From NCBI GenBank assembly GCA_003353825.1, contig PIVW01000007.1, positions 1 through 34,169 on the forward strand: a DNA stretch of 34,169 nt, given 5' to 3'. Every line of letters starts with the position of its first letter. Within the stretch, counting starts at the first letter, position 1. The stretch comes from Chloroflexota bacterium (GTDB lineage: Bacteria; Chloroflexota; Anaerolineae; J102). The notes under the pieces were generated by a model, which saw only the letters and a list, made by a program, of their open reading frames with translations, was not told the DNA's origin and made no database searches. The position numbers and the translations under genes were made by a program. This document shows, piece after piece, positions 34,072 through 34,169 of this stretch.

Positions 34072-34169
34072 AGCTAGCCGCGAGGTTTGGGCGACAGATA
34101 CAAGGTTGAGTGACAAAGTGGCTGGGTGACACGGTGGTAAGGTGAAGGGGTGACCGAATAAACGCACGA
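34072..34169 (+). repeat. 98-bp direct repeat, right copy (cut by window end)
   Basis: Nine substitutions and no indel relative to the left copy. The repeat may continue past the window, since the left copy is followed by CCGGCAGACCACGCG, the CGACCACG-type second part of the octamer family. Confidence 0.9.

Larger units (their letters stand above)
33779..34169. other. Gene-free right edge with two 98-bp direct repeats
   Basis: No protein signal is seen beyond the shadow frames of the repeats themselves. The stretch holds the repeat copies at 33788-33885 and 34072-34169 and about 186 bp between them, which has no recognisable content. Confidence 0.6.

Overview
The window looks like chromosomal DNA of an uncultured or filamentous member of the Chloroflexota (Anaerolineae/Caldilineae type). 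This is an inference from gene content and style: moderate GC, surface proteins with long Pro/Thr/Ala linkers followed by beta-propeller or beta-sandwich modules, a PdxS/PdxT vitamin B6 pathway, the Gram-positive-like order yqeY-pgpH-ybeY-dgkA, a 7TM-HD protein, LON-domain and ParB-like orphan proteins, and many short tandem or interspersed repeats between genes. I saw no rRNA, tRNA, CRISPR array or intact mobile element.

Layout. 1-4.4 kb: a large lipoprotein built of three repeated modules and a membrane-anchored TPR protein, both on the minus strand. 4.4-5.0 kb: a gene-free stretch with a perfect GC-rich inverted repeat and a dispersed repeat copy. 5.0-8.5 kb (minus): a ParB/sulfiredoxin-fold orphan, then the run truD -> LON-domain protein -> metallophosphoesterase. 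8.7-10.3 kb (minus): pdxS-pdxT. 10.6-11.3 kb: a SAM methyltransferase. 11.6-16.6 kb (minus): a tight five-gene run, AlbA_2/ATPase regulator - yqeY - pgpH - ybeY - dgkA, partly coupled by overlapping or nearly overlapping stop and start codons. 16.9-20.4 kb (minus): lon followed 4 nt later by an unknown membrane-anchored protein. 20.6-22.1 kb: folC, flanked by short related repeats. 22.5-26.1 kb is the only plus-strand block: an AlkZ-related winged-helix protein, a TolB-like propeller protein and a site-2 protease. 26.2-32.8 kb (minus): small membrane and arginine-rich proteins, a PPK2-family polyphosphate kinase with a large in-frame deletion, a membrane protein, xseB, xseA, a YegS-like lipid kinase, a conserved unknown protein and a PflX-type radical SAM protein. 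32.9-34.2 kb: a decayed accessory patch with IS66 and IS110 fragments, a DNRLRE-like surface-protein fragment and two copies of a 98-bp direct repeat.

How the genes fit together. Most are housekeeping: tRNA and rRNA maturation (truD, ybeY), c-di-AMP and lipid-carrier metabolism (pgpH, dgkA), cofactors (pdxST, folC), proteolysis (lon, site-2 protease) and DNA repair (xseAB). No complete undescribed defence or biosynthetic system is visible. The observations most worth a second look are the PPK2 gene that has lost its Walker A region without losing frame, several families of intergenic repeats (an octamer-periodic family, a ~77-bp family at gene ends, folC-flanking mini-hairpin repeats), an interlocked pair of inverted repeats upstream of folC, and a fossil IS110/IS66/DNRLRE junction. 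Promoters and intrinsic terminators were searched for by eye; none was convincing enough to call.
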